A stretch of 64,000 nucleotides of DNA, taken from Nemertoderma westbladi. Its lineage: Eukaryota > Xenacoelomorpha > Nemertodermatida > Nemertodermatidae. The translations under genes were made by a program, and so were the position numbers. Where the stretch lies: NCBI GenBank assembly GCA_032718475.1, contig JAUCBJ010007322.1:1-64000 (forward strand). The letters are read 5' to 3'. Within the stretch, counting starts at the first letter, position 1; every line of letters begins with the position of its first letter. This document shows positions 30,053-43,680 of this stretch, piece by piece. The notes under the pieces were generated by a model that did not search any database, was not told the origin of the DNA, and saw only the letters and a program-made list of their open reading frames with translations.

Positions 30053-31668
30053 AAATGCAGCTGCAATGCAGCATGCCGATCCTAGTAGTAGTAGGGGTTT
30101 GTAGGGTAAAAGATTGGGTTTGTAGGGGTTGGGGTTGGGATTGTAGGGTAGTAGAATTGATTTGTAGGGGTTGGGGTTGGGTAGGGGTTGTAGGGTAGAA
30201 GATTGGGTATGTAAGGGTTGGGGTTGTAGGGTAGAAGATTGGGTTTGTAGGGGTTGGGGTTGTAGGGTAGAAGATTGGGTTTGTAGGGGTTGGGGTTGGG
30301 TTGGGGTTGTAGGGTAGAAGAATGGGTTTGTAGGGATTGTGGTTGGGGTTGTAGGGTAGTAGAATTAATTTGTAGGGGTTGGGTTTGGGTAGGGGTTGTT
30401 GGGTAGAAGCATGGGTTTGTAGGAGTTGGGTTTGGGTTGGGGTTGTAGGGTAGAAGAATGGGTTTGAAGGGGTTGTTGTTGGGGTTGTACTGTAGAAGAG
30501 TGAATTTGTAGGGGTTGGGGTTGGGTTTGGGGTTGTAGAGTAGAAGAATGGGTTTGTAGGGGTTGGGGTTTGGTTGGGGTTTGTAGGGTAGAAGATTGGG
30601 TTTGTAGGGTTTGGGGTTGGGTTGGGGTTGTAGGGTAGAAGAATGGGTTTGAAGGGGTTGGGGTTGGGTTTGGGGTTGTAGAGTAGAAGAATGGGTTTGT
30701 AGGGGTTGGGGTTGGGTTGGGGTTGTAGGGTAGAAGAATGGGTTTGAAGGGTTGGGGTTAGGTTGGGGTTGTAGGGTAGAAGAATGGGTTTGTTGGGTTT
30801 GGGGTTGGGGTTTGTAGGGTAGAAGATTGGGTTTGTAGGGGTTGGGGTTGGGTTGGGGTTGTAGGGTAGAAGAATGGGTTTGAAGGGGTTGGGGTTGGGT
30901 TTGGGGTTGTAGAGTAGAAGAATGGGTTTGTAGGGGTTGGGGTTGGGTTGGGGTTGTAGGGTAGAAGAATGGGTTTGAAGGGGTTGGGGTTGGGTTTGGC
31001 GTTGTAGAGTAGAAGAATGGGTTTGTAGGGGTTGGGGTTGTAGGGTAGAAGATTGAGTTTGTAGGGGTTGGGATTGTAGGGTAGAAGATTGGGTTTGTAG
31101 GGGTTGGGGTAAGGATTGTAGGGTAGTAGAATTGATTTGTAGGGGTTGGGGTTGGGTTAGGGTTGGGTTGGGGTTGTAGGGTAGAAGAATGGGTTTGAAG
31201 GGGTTGTTGTTGGGGTTGTAGGGTAGAAGAGTGAATTTGTAGGGGTTGGAGTTGGGTTTGGGGTTGTAGAGTAGAAGAATGGGTTTGTAGGGGTTGGGGT
31301 TGGGTTGGGGTTTGTAGGGTAGAAGATTGGGTTTGTAGGGTTTGGGGTTGGGTTGGGGTTGTAGGGTAGAAGAATGGGTTTGAAGGGGTTGGGGTTGGGT
31401 TTGGGGTTGTAGAGTAGAATAATGGGTTTGGAGGGGTTGGGGTTGGGTTGGGGTTGTAGGGTAGAAGAATGGGTTTGAAGGGATTGGGGTTAGGTTGGGG
31501 TTGTAGGGTAGAAGAATGGGTTTGTAGGGTTTGGGGTTGGGGTTTGTAGGGTAGAAGATTGGGTTTGTAGGTGTTGGGGTTGGGTTGGGGGTTGTAGGGT
31601 AGAATAATGGGTTTGAAGGGGTTGGGGTTGGGTTTGGGGTTGTAGAGTAGAAGAATGGGTTTGTAGGG

Positions 31669-34600
31669 GTTGGGGTTGGGTTGGGGTTGCAGGGTGGAAG
31701 AATGGGTTTGAAGGGGTTGGGGTTGGCTTTGGGGTTGTAGAGTAGAAGAATGGGTTTGTAGGGGTTGGGGTTGTAGGGTAGAAGAATGGGTTTGTAGGGT
31801 TTGGGGTTGCATTGGGGTTGTAGGGTAGAAAATGGGTTTGTAGGGGTTGGGGTTGGGTTGGGGTTTGTAGGGTAGAAGATTGGGTTTGTAGGGGTTGGGG
31901 TTGGGTTGGGGTTGTAGGGTAGAAGAATGGGTTTGAATGGTTTGGGGTTGGGTTTGGGGTTGTAGAGTAGAAGAATGGGTTTGTAGGGGTTGGGGTTGGG
32001 TTGGGGTTGTAGGGTAGAAGAATGGGTTTGAAGGGGTTGGGGTTGGGTTTGGGGTTGTAGAGTAGAAGAATGGGTTTGTAGGGGTTGGGGTTGTAGGGTA
32101 GAAGAATGGGTTTGTAGGGTTTGGGGTTGCATTGAGGTTGTAGGGTAGAAAATGGGTTTGTAGGTGTTGGGGTTTGGTTGGGGTTGTAGGGTAGAAGATT
32201 GGGTATGTAGGGGTTGGGGTTGTAGGGTAGAAGATTGGGTTTGTAGGGGTTGGGGTTGTAGGGTAGAAGATTGGGTTTGTAGGGGTTGGGGTTGGGATTG
32301 TAGGGTAGTAGAATTGATTTGAAGGGGTTGGGGTTGGGTTGGGGTTGTAGAGTAGAAGATTGGGTTTGAAGGGGTTTTTGTTGGAGTTGTAGGGTAGAAG
32401 AGTGAATTTGTAGTTGTTGGGGTTGGGGTTGTAGGGTAGAAAATGGGTTTGTAGGGGTTGGGGTTGGGTTGGGGTTTGAAGGGTAGAAGATTGGTTTTGT
32501 CGGGGTTTGGGTTGGGTTGGGGTTGTAGGGTAGAAGATTGGGTTTGTAGGGGTTGGGGTTGGGTTGGGGTTTGTAGGGTAGAAGACTGGGTTTGTGGGGG
32601 TTTGGGTTGGGGTTTTAGGGTATAAGAATGGGTTTGAAGGGGTTGTTGTTGGGGTTGTAGGGTAGAAGAGTGAATTTGTAGGGGTTGGGTTTTGGGGTTG
32701 TAGGGAAGAAAATAGGTTTGCAGGGGTTGGGGTTGGGGTTTGTAGGGTAGAAGATTGGGTTTGTAGGGGTTGTGGTTGGGTTGGGGTTGTAGGGTAGAAT
32801 AATTGGTTTGAAGGGGTTGTGGTTGGGGTTAGGGTTGTAGGGTAGAAGAGTGAATTTGTAGGGGTTGGGGTTTGAGGGTAAAATAATGGGTTTGTAGGGG
32901 TTGGGGTTGGGTAGGGGTTATAGGGTAGAAGATTGGGTTTGTAGGGGTTGGGGTTGGTTTGAGCTTGTAGAGTAGAAGAATGGGTTTGTAGGGGTTGGGG
33001 TTGGGGTTGGATTGGGGTTGTAGGGTAGAAAATGGGTTGGATTGGAGTTGTAGAGTAGAAAATGGGTTTGTAGGGGTTGGGGTTGGGGTTGCGTTGGGGT
33101 TTGTAGGGTAGAAGATTGGGTTTGTAGGGGTTGGGGTTGGGTTGGGGTTGTAGGGTAGAAGACTGGGTTTGTGGGGGTTGGGGTTGTAGGGTAGAAGACT
33201 GGGTTTGAAGGGGTTGTGGTTGGGGTTGTAGGGTAGAAGAATGGATTTGTAGGGTTTGGGGTTTGTAGGGTAGAAGAGTGAATTTGTAGGGGTTGGGGTT
33301 GGGTTTGGGTTGGGATTGTAGGGTAGAAGAATGGGTTTGTAGGGTTTGGGGTTGGGTTGGGGTTGGGTTGGGGTTGCAGGGTAGAAGAATGGGTTTGTAG
33401 GGGTTGGGGTTGGGTTGGGATTGTAGGGTAGAAGAATGGATTTGTAGGGGTTGGGGTTGAGTTTGGGGTTGTAGGGTAGAAGAATGGGTTTGTAGGGGTT
33501 GGGGTTGGGTTAGGGTTGCAGGGTAGAAGAATGGGTTTGTAGGGGTTGGGGTTGGGTTGGGATTGTAGGGTAGAAGAATGGCTTTGTAGGGGGCTGGGGT
33601 TGGGTTTGGGGTTGTAGGGTAGAAGAATGGGTTTGTAGGGGTTGGGTTGGGGTTGCAGGGTAGAAGAATGGGTTTGTAGGGGTTGGGGTTAGGGTGGGGT
33701 TGCAGGGTAGAAGAATTGGTTTTTAGGGGTTGGGGTTGCAGGGTAGAAGAATGGGTTTGTAGGGGTTGGGTTGGGTTGGGGTTGCAGGATAGAACAATGG
33801 GTTTGTAGGGGTTGGGGTTGGGTTTGGGGTTGTAGGGTAGAAGAATGGGTTTGTAGGGGTTGGGGTTTGGGTTGTAGGGTAGAAGAATGGATTTATAGGG
33901 GTTGGGTTTGGTGTTGTAGGGTAGAAGAATGGGTTTGTAGGGGTTGGGGTTGAGGGTAGAAGAATGGGTTTGTATGGGTTGAGCTGGGTTGGGGTTGTAG
34001 GGTAGAAGAATGGGTTTGTAGGGGTTGGGGTTGTAGGGTAGAAGAACGGGTTTGTATGGGTTGGGGTTGGATTGGTGTTGTAGGGTAGAAGAATGGGTTT
34101 GTAGGGGTTGGTGTTTTAGGGTAGAAGAATGGGTTTGTATGGGTTGGGGTTGGGTTGGGGTTGTAGGGTAGAAGAATGGGTTTGGAGGGGTTGTGGTTGG
34201 GGTTGTAGGGTAGAAGAATGGATTTGTAGGGTTTGGGTTTTGTAGGGTAGAAGAGTGAATTTGTAGGGGTTGGGGTTAGGATTGTAGGGTAGAAGGATGG
34301 GTTTGTATGGGTTGGGGTTGGGTTGGGGTTTGTAGGGTAGAAGAATGCGTTTGTAGGGGTTGGGGTTGGGTTGGGGTTGTAGGGTAGAATAATGGGTTTG
34401 TACGGGTTGAGGTTGGGTTGGGGTTGTAGGGTTGAAAATGGGTTTCAAGGGGTTGGGGTTAGGTTGGGGTTGTAGGGTAGAAGAATGGGTTTGTAGGTGT
34501 TGGGGTTGGGTTGGGGTTGTAGGGTAGAAGAATGGGTTAGAAGGGGTTGTGGTTGTGTTGGGGTTGTAGGGTAGAATAATGTGTTTGTAGGGGTTGGGTT

Positions 34601-37420
34601 GGGGTTGCAGGGTAGAAGAATGGGTTTGTAGGGTTTGTGGTTGGGGTTTGTAGGGTACAAGAATGGGTTTGTAGGGGTTGGGGTTGGGTTGGGGTTGTAG
34701 GGTAGAAGAATGGATTTGTAGGGGTTGGGGTTGTAAGGTAGAATAATGGGTTTGAAGGGGTTGGGGTTAGGTTGGGGTTGTAGGGTAGAAGAATGGGATT
34801 GTAGGGTTCGGGGTTGGGTTTGTAGGGTACAAGAATGGGTTTGTAGGTGTTGGGCTTGGGTTGGGGTTGGGTTGGGGTTGGGTTGGGGTTGTAGGGTAGA
34901 AGAATGGATTTGTAGGGGTTGGGGTTGGGTTGGGGTTGTAATGTAGAAGAATGGGTTTGTAGGGATTGTGGTTGGGGTTGTAGGGTAGTAGAATTGATTT
35001 GTAGGGGTTGGGGTTGGGGTTGGGTTGGGGTTTGTAGGGTAGAAGATTGGGTTTGTAGGGGTTGGGGTTGGGTTGGGGTTGTAGTGTATAAGAATGGGTT
35101 TGAAGGGTTTGGGGTTGGGTTTGGGATTGTAGAGTAGAAGAATGGGTTTGTAGGGGTTGGGGTTGGGTTGGGGTTGTAGTGTAGAAGAATGGGTTTGTAG
35201 GGTTTGGGGTTGGGGTTTGTAGGGTAGAAGATTGAGTTTGAAGGGGTTGGGTTGGGGTTGTAGGGTAGAAGAATGGGTTTGAAGGGGTTGGGGTTGGGTT
35301 TGGGGTTGTAGAGTAGAATAATGGGTTTGTAGGGGCTGGGGTTGGGTTGGGGTTGTAAAGTATAAGAATGGGTTTGAAGGGGTTGGGGTTGGGTTTGGGG
35401 TTGTAGAGTAGAAGAATGGGTTTGTAGGGGTTGAGGTTGGGTTGGGGTTGTAGGGTAGAGGAATGGGTTTGTAGGGTTTGGGGTTGGGGTTTGTAGGGTA
35501 GAAGATTGGGTTTGAAGGGGTTGGGTTGGGGTTGTAGGGTAGAAGAATGGGTTTGAAGGGGTTGGGGTTGGGTTTGGGGTTGTAGAGTAGAATAATGGGT
35601 TTGTAGGGGCTGGGGTTGGGTTGGGGTTGTAAAGTATAAGAATGGGTTTGAAGGGGTTGGGGTTGGGTTTGGGGTTGTAGAGTAGAAGAATGGGTTTGTA
35701 GGGGTTGAGGTTGGGTTGGGGTTGTAGGGTAGAGGAATGGGTTTGTAGGGTTTGGGGTTGCATTGGGGTTGTAGGGTAGAAAATTGGTTGTTAGGGGTTG
35801 GGGTTGGGTTGGGGTTTGTAGGGTAAAATATTGGGTTTGTAGGGGTTGGGGTTGGGATTGTAGGGTAGTAGAATTGATTTGTAGGGGTTGGGGTTGGGTT
35901 GGGGTTGTAGGGTAGAAGATTGGGTATGTAGGGGTTGGGGTTGTAGGGTAGAAAATGGGTTTGAAGGGGTTGGGGTTAGGTTGGGGTTGTAGTGTAGAAG
36001 AATGGGTTTGTAGGGTTTGGGGTTGGGGTTTGTAGGGTAGAAGATTGGGTTTGAAGGGGTTGGGTTGGGGTTGTAGGGTAGAAGAATGGGTTTGAAGGGG
36101 TTGGGGTTGGGTTTGGGGTTGTAGAGTAGAATAATGGGTTTGTAGGGGCTGGGGTTGGGTTGGGGTTGTAAAGTATAAGAATGGGTTTGAAGGGGTTGGG
36201 GTTGGGGTTGGGTTTGGGGTTGTAGAGTAGAAGAATGGGTTTGTAGGGGTTGAGGTTGGGTTGGGGTTGTAGGGTAGAGGAATGGGTTTGTAGGGTTTGG
36301 GGTTGCATTGGGGTTGTAGGGTAGAAAATTGGTTGTTAGGGGTTGGGGTTGGGTTGGGGTTTGTAGGGTAAAAGATTGGGTTTGTAGGGGTTGGGGTTGG
36401 GATTGTAGGGTAGTAGAATTGATTTGTAGGGGTTGGGGTTGGGTTGGGGTTGTAGGGTAGAAGATTGGGTATGTAGGGGTTGGGGTTGTAGGGTAGAAGA
36501 TTGGGTTTGTAGGGGTTGGGGTTGTAGGGTAGAAGATTGGGTTTGTAGGGGTTGGGGTTGGGTTGGGGTTGTAGGGTAGAAGAATGGGTTTGTAGGGATT
36601 GTGGTTGGGGTTGTAGGGTAGTAGTATTGATTTGTAGGGGTTGTGTTTGGGTAGGGGTTGTTGGGTAGAAGCATGGGTTTGTAGGGGTTGGGTTTGGGTT
36701 GGGGTTGTAGGGTAGAAGAATGGGTTTGAAGGGGTTGTTGTTGGGGTTGTACTGTAGAAGAGTGAATTTGTAGGGGTTGGGGTTGGGTTTGGGGTTGTAG
36801 AGTAGAAGAATGGGTTTGTAGGGGTTGGGGTTGGGTTGGGGTTTGTAGGGTAGAAGATTGGGTTTGTAGGGTTTGGGGATGGGTTGGGGTTGTAGGGTAG
36901 AAGAATGGGTTTGAAGGGGTTGGGGTTGGGTTTGGGGTTGTAGGGTAGAAGAATGGGTTTGTAGGGGTTGGGGTGGGGTTGGGGTTGTAGGGTAGAAGAA
37001 TGGGTTTGAAGGGTTGGGGTTAGGTTGGGGTTGTAGGGTAGAAGAATGGGTTTGTAGGGTTTGGGGTTTGTAGGGTAGAAGATTGGGTTTGTAGGGGTTG
37101 GGGTTGGGTTGGGGTTGTAGGGTAGAAGAATGGGTTTGAAGGGGTTGGGGTTGGGTTTGGGGTTGTAGAGTAGAAGAATGGGTTTGTAGGGGTTGGGGTT
37201 GGGTTGGGGTTGTAGGGTAGAAGAATGGGTTTGAAGGGGTTGGGGTTGGGTTTGGGGTTGTAGAGTAGAAGAATGGGTTTGTAGGGGTTGGGGTTGGGTT
37301 GGGGTTGTAGGGTAGAAGAATGGGTTTGTAGGGTTTGGGGTTGGGTTGGGGTTTGCAGGGTAGAAGATTGGGTATGTAGGGGTTGGGGTTGTAGGGTAGA
37401 AGATTGGGTTTGTAGGGTTG
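31669..37420. repeat. Higher-order repeat, 6.27-kb offset, copy A
   Basis: From about 32131 to 37420 this matches 38399-43680 at a constant offset of about 6268 bp with very few differences. For example, the frames at 33771-33953 and 34116-34448 recur unchanged at 40039 and 40384. A looser match begins near 31669 (GCAGGGTGGAAGAATGGG variant) and recurs near 37930. Confidence 0.85.
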
Positions 37421-37929
37421 GGTTGGGGTTGTAGGGTAGAAGAATGGGTTTGAAGGGGTTGTTGTTGGGGTTGTAGGGTAGAAGAGTGAATTTGTAGGGG
37501 TTGGGTTGGGTTGGGGTTGTAGGGTAGAAGAATGGGTTTGTAGGGGTTGGGGTTGGGTTGGGGTTTGTAGGGTAGAAGATTGGGTTTGTAGGGGTTTGGG
37601 GTTGGGTTGGGGTTGTAGGGTAGAAGAATGGGTTTGAAGGGATTGTGGTTGGGGTTGTAGGGTAGTAGAGTGAATTGAGGGGTTTGGTAGGGGTTGGGGT
37701 TGGGTTAGGGGTTGTAGGGTAGAAGAATGGGTTTGTAGGGGTTGGGGTTGGGTTGGGGTTGTAGGGTAGAAGAATGGGTTTGAAGGGGTTGTTGGGGTTG
37801 GGGTTGTAGGGTAGAAGAGTGAATTTGTAGGGGTTGGGGTTGGGTTGGGGGTTGTAGGTAGAATAATGGGTTTGTAGGGGTTGGGGTTGGGTTGGGGTTG
37901 TAGGGTAGAAGATTGGGTTTGTAGGGGTT

Positions 37930-40900
37930 GGGGTTGGGTTGGGGTTGCAGGGTGGAAGAATGGGTTTGAAGGGGTTGGGGTTGGCTTTGGGGTTGTAGAG
38001 TAGAAGAATGGGTTTGTAGGGGTTGGGGTTGTAGGGTAGAAGAATGGGTTTGTAGGGGTTGGGGTTGCATTGGGGTTGTAGGGTAGAAGAATGGGTTTGT
38101 AGGGGTTGGGGTTGGGTTGGGGTTTGTAGGGTAGAAGATTGGGTTTGTAGGGGTTGGGGTTGGGTTGGGGTTGTAGGGTAGAAGAATGGGTTTGTAGGGT
38201 TTGGGGTTGGGTTTGGGGTTGTAGAGTATGAAGAATGGGTTTGTAGGGGTTGGGGTTGGGTTGGGGTTGTAGGGTAGAAGAATGGGTTTGTAGGGGTTGG
38301 GGTTGGGTTTGGGGTTGTAGAGTAGAAGAATGGGTTTGTAGGGTTGGGGTTGATTGGGTTGTAGGGTAGAAGAATGGGTTTGTAGGGTTTGGGGTTGCAT
38401 TGAGGTTGTAGGGTAGAAAATGGGTTTGTAGGTGTTGGGGTTTGGTTGGGGTTGTAGGGTAGAAGATTGGGTATGTAGGGGTTGGGGTTGTAGGGTAGAA
38501 GATTGGGTTTGTAGGGGTTGGGGTTGTAGGGTAGAAGATTGGGTTTGTAGGGGTTGGGGTTGGGATTGTAGGGTAGTAGAATTGATTTGAAGGGGTTGGG
38601 GTTGGGTTGGGGTTGTAGAGTAGAAGATTGGGTTTGAAGGGGTTTTTGTTGGAGTTGTAGGGTAGAAGAGTGAATTTGTAGTTGTTGGGGTTGGGGTTGT
38701 AGGGTAGAAAATGGGTTTGTAGGGGTTGGGGTTGGGTTGGGGTTTGAAGGGTAGAAGATTGGTTTTGTCGGGGTTTGGGTTGGGTTGGGGTTGTAGGGTA
38801 GAAGATTGGGTTTGTAGGGGTTGGGGTTGGGTTGGGGTTTGTAGGGTAGAAGACTGGGTTTGTGGGGGTTTGGGTTGGGGTTTTAGGGTATAAGAATGGG
38901 TTTGAAGGGGTTGTTGTTGGGGTTGTAGGGTAGAAGAGTGAATTTGTAGGGGTTGGGTTTTGGGGTTGTAGGGAAGAAAATAGGTTTGCAGGGGTTGGGG
39001 TTGGGGTTTGTAGGGTAGAAGATTGGGTTTGTAGGGGTTGTGGTTGGGTTGGGGTTGTAGGGTAGAATAATTGGTTTGAAGGGGTTGTGGTTGGGGTTAG
39101 GGTTGTAGGGTAGAAGAGTGAATTTGTAGGGGTTGGGGTTTGAGGGTAAAATAATGGGTTTGTAGGGGTTGGGGTTGGGTAGGGGTTATAGGGTAGAAGA
39201 TTGGGTTTGTAGGGGTTGGGGTTGGTTTGAGCTTGTAGAGTAGAAGAATGGGTTTGTAGGGGTTGGGGTTGGGGTTGGATTGGGGTTGTAGGGTAGAAAA
39301 TGGGTTGGATTGGAGTTGTAGAGTAGAAAATGGGTTTGTAGGGGTTGGGGTTGGGGTTGCGTTGGGGTTTGTAGGGTAGAAGATTGGGTTTGTAGGGGTT
39401 GGGGTTGGGTTGGGGTTGTAGGGTAGAAGACTGGGTTTGTGGGGGTTGGGGTTGTAGGGTAGAAGACTGGGTTTGAAGGGGTTGTGGTTGGGGTTGTAGG
39501 GTAGAAGAATGGATTTGTAGGGTTTGGGGTTTGTAGGGTAGAAGAGTGAATTTGTAGGGGTTGGGGTTGGGTTTGGGTTGGGATTGTAGGGTAGAAGAAT
39601 GGGTTTGTAGGGTTTGGGGTTGGGTTGGGGTTGGGTTGGGGTTGCAGGGTAGAAGAATGGGTTTGTAGGGGTTGGGGTTGGGTTGGGATTGTAGGGTAGA
39701 AGAATGGATTTGTAGGGGTTGGGGTTGAGTTTGGGGTTGTAGGGTAGAAGAATGGGTTTGTAGGGGTTGGGGTTGGGTTAGGGTTGCAGGGTAGAAGAAT
39801 GGGTTTGTAGGGGTTGGGGTTGGGTTGGGATTGTAGGGTAGAAGAATGGCTTTGTAGGGGGCTGGGGTTGGGTTTGGGGTTGTAGGGTAGAAGAATGGGT
39901 TTGTAGGGGTTGGGTTGGGGTTGCAGGGTAGAAGAATGGGTTTGTAGGGGTTGGGGTTAGGGTGGGGTTGCAGGGTAGAAGAATTGGTTTTTAGGGGTTG
40001 GGGTTGCAGGGTAGAAGAATGGGTTTGTAGGGGTTGGGTTGGGTTGGGGTTGCAGGATAGAACAATGGGTTTGTAGGGGTTGGGGTTGGGTTTGGGGTTG
40101 TAGGGTAGAAGAATGGGTTTGTAGGGGTTGGGGTTTGGGTTGTAGGGTAGAAGAATGGATTTATAGGGGTTGGGTTTGGTGTTGTAGGGTAGAAGAATGG
40201 GTTTGTAGGGGTTGGGGTTGAGGGTAGAAGAATGGGTTTGTATGGGTTGAGCTGGGTTGGGGTTGTAGGGTAGAAGAATGGGTTTGTAGGGGTTGGGGTT
40301 GTAGGGTAGAAGAACGGGTTTGTATGGGTTGGGGTTGGATTGGTGTTGTAGGGTAGAAGAATGGGTTTGTAGGGGTTGGTGTTTTAGGGTAGAAGAATGG
40401 GTTTGTATGGGTTGGGGTTGGGTTGGGGTTGTAGGGTAGAAGAATGGGTTTGGAGGGGTTGTGGTTGGGGTTGTAGGGTAGAAGAATGGATTTGTAGGGT
40501 TTGGGTTTTGTAGGGTAGAAGAGTGAATTTGTAGGGGTTGGGGTTAGGATTGTAGGGTAGAAGGATGGGTTTGTATGGGTTGGGGTTGGGTTGGGGTTTG
40601 TAGGGTAGAAGAATGCGTTTGTAGGGGTTGGGGTTGGGTTGGGGTTGTAGGGTAGAATAATGGGTTTGTACGGGTTGAGGTTGGGTTGGGGTTGTAGGGT
40701 TGAAAATGGGTTTCAAGGGGTTGGGGTTAGGTTGGGGTTGTAGGGTAGAAGAATGGGTTTGTAGGTGTTGGGGTTGGGTTGGGGTTGTAGGGTAGAAGAA
40801 TGGGTTAGAAGGGGTTGTGGTTGGGTTGGGGTTGTAGGGTAGAATAATGTGTTTGTAGGGGTTGGGTTGGGGTTGCAGGGTAGAAGAATGGGTTTGTAGG

Positions 40901-43680
40901 GTTTGTGGTTGGGGTTTGTAGGGTACAAGAATGGGTTTGTAGGGGTTGGGGTTGGGTTGGGGTTGTAGGGTAGAAGAATGGATTTGTAGGGGTTGGGGTT
41001 GTAAGGTAGAAGAATGGGTTTGAAGGGGTTGGGGTTAGGTTGGGGTTGTAGGGTAGAAGAATGGGATTGTAGGGTTCGGGGTTGGGTTTGTAGGGTACAA
41101 GAATGGGTTTGTAGGTGTTGGGCTTGGGTTGGGGTTGGGTTGGGGTTGGGTTGGGGTTGTAGGGTAGAAGAATGGATTTGTAGGGGTTGGGGTTGGGTTG
41201 GGGTTGTAATGTAGAAGAATGGGTTTGTAGGGATTGTGGTTGGGGTTGTAGGGTAGTAGAATTGATTTGTAGGGGTTGGGGTTGGGGTTGGGTTGGGGTT
41301 TGTAGGGTAGAAGATTGGGTTTGTAGGGGTTGGGGTTGGGTTGGGGTTGTAGTGTATAAGAATGGGTTTGAAGGGTTTGGGGTTGGGTTTGGGATTGTAG
41401 AGTAGAAGAATGGGTTTGTAGGGGTTGGGGTTGGGTTGGGGTTGTAGTGTAGAAGAATGGGTTTGTAGGGTTTGGGGTTGGGGTTTGTAGGGTAGAAGAT
41501 TGGGTTTGAAGGGGTTGGGTTGGGGTTGTAGGGTAGAAGAATGGGTTTGAAGGGGTTGGGGTTGGGTTTGGGGTTGTAGAGTAGAATAATGGGTTTGTAG
41601 GGGCTGGGGTTGGGTTGGGGTTGTAAAGTATAAGAATGGGTTTGAAGGGGTTGGGGTTGGGTTTGGGGTTGTAGAGTAGAAGAATGGGTTTGTAGGGGTT
41701 GAGGTTGGGTTGGGGTTGTAGGGTAGAGGAATGGGTTTGTAGGGTTTGGGGTTGGGGTTTGTAGGGTAGAAGATTGGGTTTGAAGGGGTTGGGTTGGGGT
41801 TGTAGGGTAGAAGAATGGGTTTGAAGGGGTTGGGGTTGGGTTTGGGGTTGTAGAGTAGAATAATGGGTTTGTAGGGGCTGGGGTTGGGTTGGGGTTGTAA
41901 AGTATAAGAATGGGTTTGAAGGGGTTGGGGTTGGGTTTGGGGTTGTAGAGTAGAAGAATGGGTTTGTAGGGGTTGAGGTTGGGTTGGGGTTGTAGGGTAG
42001 AGGAATGGGTTTGTAGGGTTTGGGGTTGCATTGGGGTTGTAGGGTAGAAAATTGGTTGTTAGGGGTTGGGGTTGGGTTGGGGTTTGTAGGGTAAAAGATT
42101 GGGTTTGTAGGGGTTGGGGTTGGGATTGTAGGGTAGTAGAATTGATTTGTAGGGGTTGGGGTTGGGTTGGGGTTGTAGGGTAGAAGATTGGGTATGTAGG
42201 GGTTGGGGTTGTAGGGTAGAAGAATGGGTTTGAAGGGGTTGGGGTTAGGTTGGGGTTGTAGTGTAGAAGAATGGGTTTGTAGGGTTTGGGGTTGGGGTTT
42301 GTAGGGTAGAAGATTGGGTTTGAAGGGGTTGGGTTGGGGTTGTAGGGTAGAAGAATGGGTTTGAAGGGGTTGGGGTTGGGTTTGGGGTTGTAGAGTAGAA
42401 TAATGGGTTTGTAGGGGCTGGGGTTGGGTTGGGGTTGTAAAGTATAAGAATGGGTTTGAAGGGGTTGGGGTTGGGTTTGGGGTTGTAGAGTAGAAGAATG
42501 GGTTTGTAGGGGTTGAGGTTGGGTTGGGGTTGTAGGGTAGAGGAATGGGTTTGTAGGGTTTGGGGTTGCATTGGGGTTGTAGGGTAGAAAATTGGTTGTT
42601 AGGGGTTGGGGTTGGGTTGGGGTTTGTAGGGTAAAAGATTGGGTTTGTAGGGGTTGGGGTTGGGATTGTAGGGTAGTAGAATTGATTTGTAGGGGTTGGG
42701 GTTGGGTTGGGGTTGTAGGGTAGAAGATTGGGTATGTAGGGGTTGGGGTTGTAGGGTAGAAGATTGGGTTTGTAGGGGTTGGGGTTGTAGGGTAGAAGAT
42801 TGGGTTTGTAGGGGTTGGGGTTGGGTTGGGGTTGTAGGGTAGAAGAATGGGTTTGTAGGGATTGTGGTTGGGGTTGTAGGGTAGTAGTATTGATTTGTAG
42901 GGGTTGTGTTTGGGTAGGGGTTGTTGGGTAGAAGCATGGGTTTGTAGGGGTTGGGTTTGGGTTGGGGTTGTAGGGTAGAAGAATGGGTTTGAAGGGGTTG
43001 TTGTTGGGGTTGTACTGTAGAAGAGTGAATTTGTAGGGGTTGGGGTTGGGTTTGGGGTTGTAGAGTAGAAGAATGGGTTTGTAGGGGTTGGGGTTGGGTT
43101 GGGGTTTGTAGGGTAGAAGATTGGGTTTGTAGGGTTTGGGGATGGGTTGGGGTTGTAGGGTAGAAGAATGGGTTTGAAGGGGTTGGGGTTGGGTTTGGGG
43201 TTGTAGGGTAGAAGAATGGGTTTGTAGGGGTTGGGGTGGGGTTGGGGTTGTAGGGTAGAAGAATGGGTTTGAAGGGTTGGGGTTAGGTTGGGGTTGTAGG
43301 GTAGAAGAATGGGTTTGTAGGGTTTGGGGTTTGTAGGGTAGAAGATTGGGTTTGTAGGGGTTGGGGTTGGGTTGGGTTGTAGGGTAGAAGAATGGGTTTG
43401 AAGGGGTTGGGGTTGGGTTTGGGGTTGTAGAGTAGAAGAATGGGTTTGTAGGGGTTGGGGTTGGGTTGGGGTTGTAGGGTAGAAGAATGGGTTTGAAGGG
43501 GTTGGGGTTGGGTTTGGGGTTGTAGAGTAGAAGAATGGGTTTGTAGGGGTTGGGGTTGGGTTGGGGTTGTAGGGTAGAAGAATGGGTTTGTAGGGTTTGG
43601 GGTTGGGTTGGGGTTTGCAGGGTAGAAGATTGGGTATGTAGGGGTTGGGGTTGTAGGGTAGAAGATTGGGTTTGTAGGGG
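37930..43680. repeat. Higher-order repeat, 6.27-kb offset, copy B
   Basis: Second copy of 31669-37420. The match breaks near 37420/43680. The roughly 0.5-1 kb between the copies is also satellite but in a different variant order. Confidence 0.85.

Larger units (their letters stand above)
17161..30093 (+). mobile_element. LINE copy 2, 5'-truncated and split by a Bel/Pao insertion
   Basis: LINE sequence corresponding to copy 1 from about 14625 on starts at 17161. It is interrupted at 17682-28975 by an LTR retrotransposon and resumes at 28976 exactly where it left off, apart from the 5-bp CGTAT duplication. It ends with CCTAGTAGTAGTAG at about 30093. It has the same orientation as copy 1 and is nearly identical to it in shared regions. 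The left junction follows AAAATTGGTTGTTAGGGGTTG, and on the right the satellite resumes with GGGGTTTGTAGGGTAAAAG. Both belong to one place in the higher-order repeat, with about 10-12 bp between them lost or absorbed. Confidence 0.9.

Noticed and set aside
17161-30093. Target-site duplication for LINE copy 2
   Set aside because: TAGGGGTT occurs on both sides but is too common in the satellite to count; comparison with empty sites suggests a small deletion instead.
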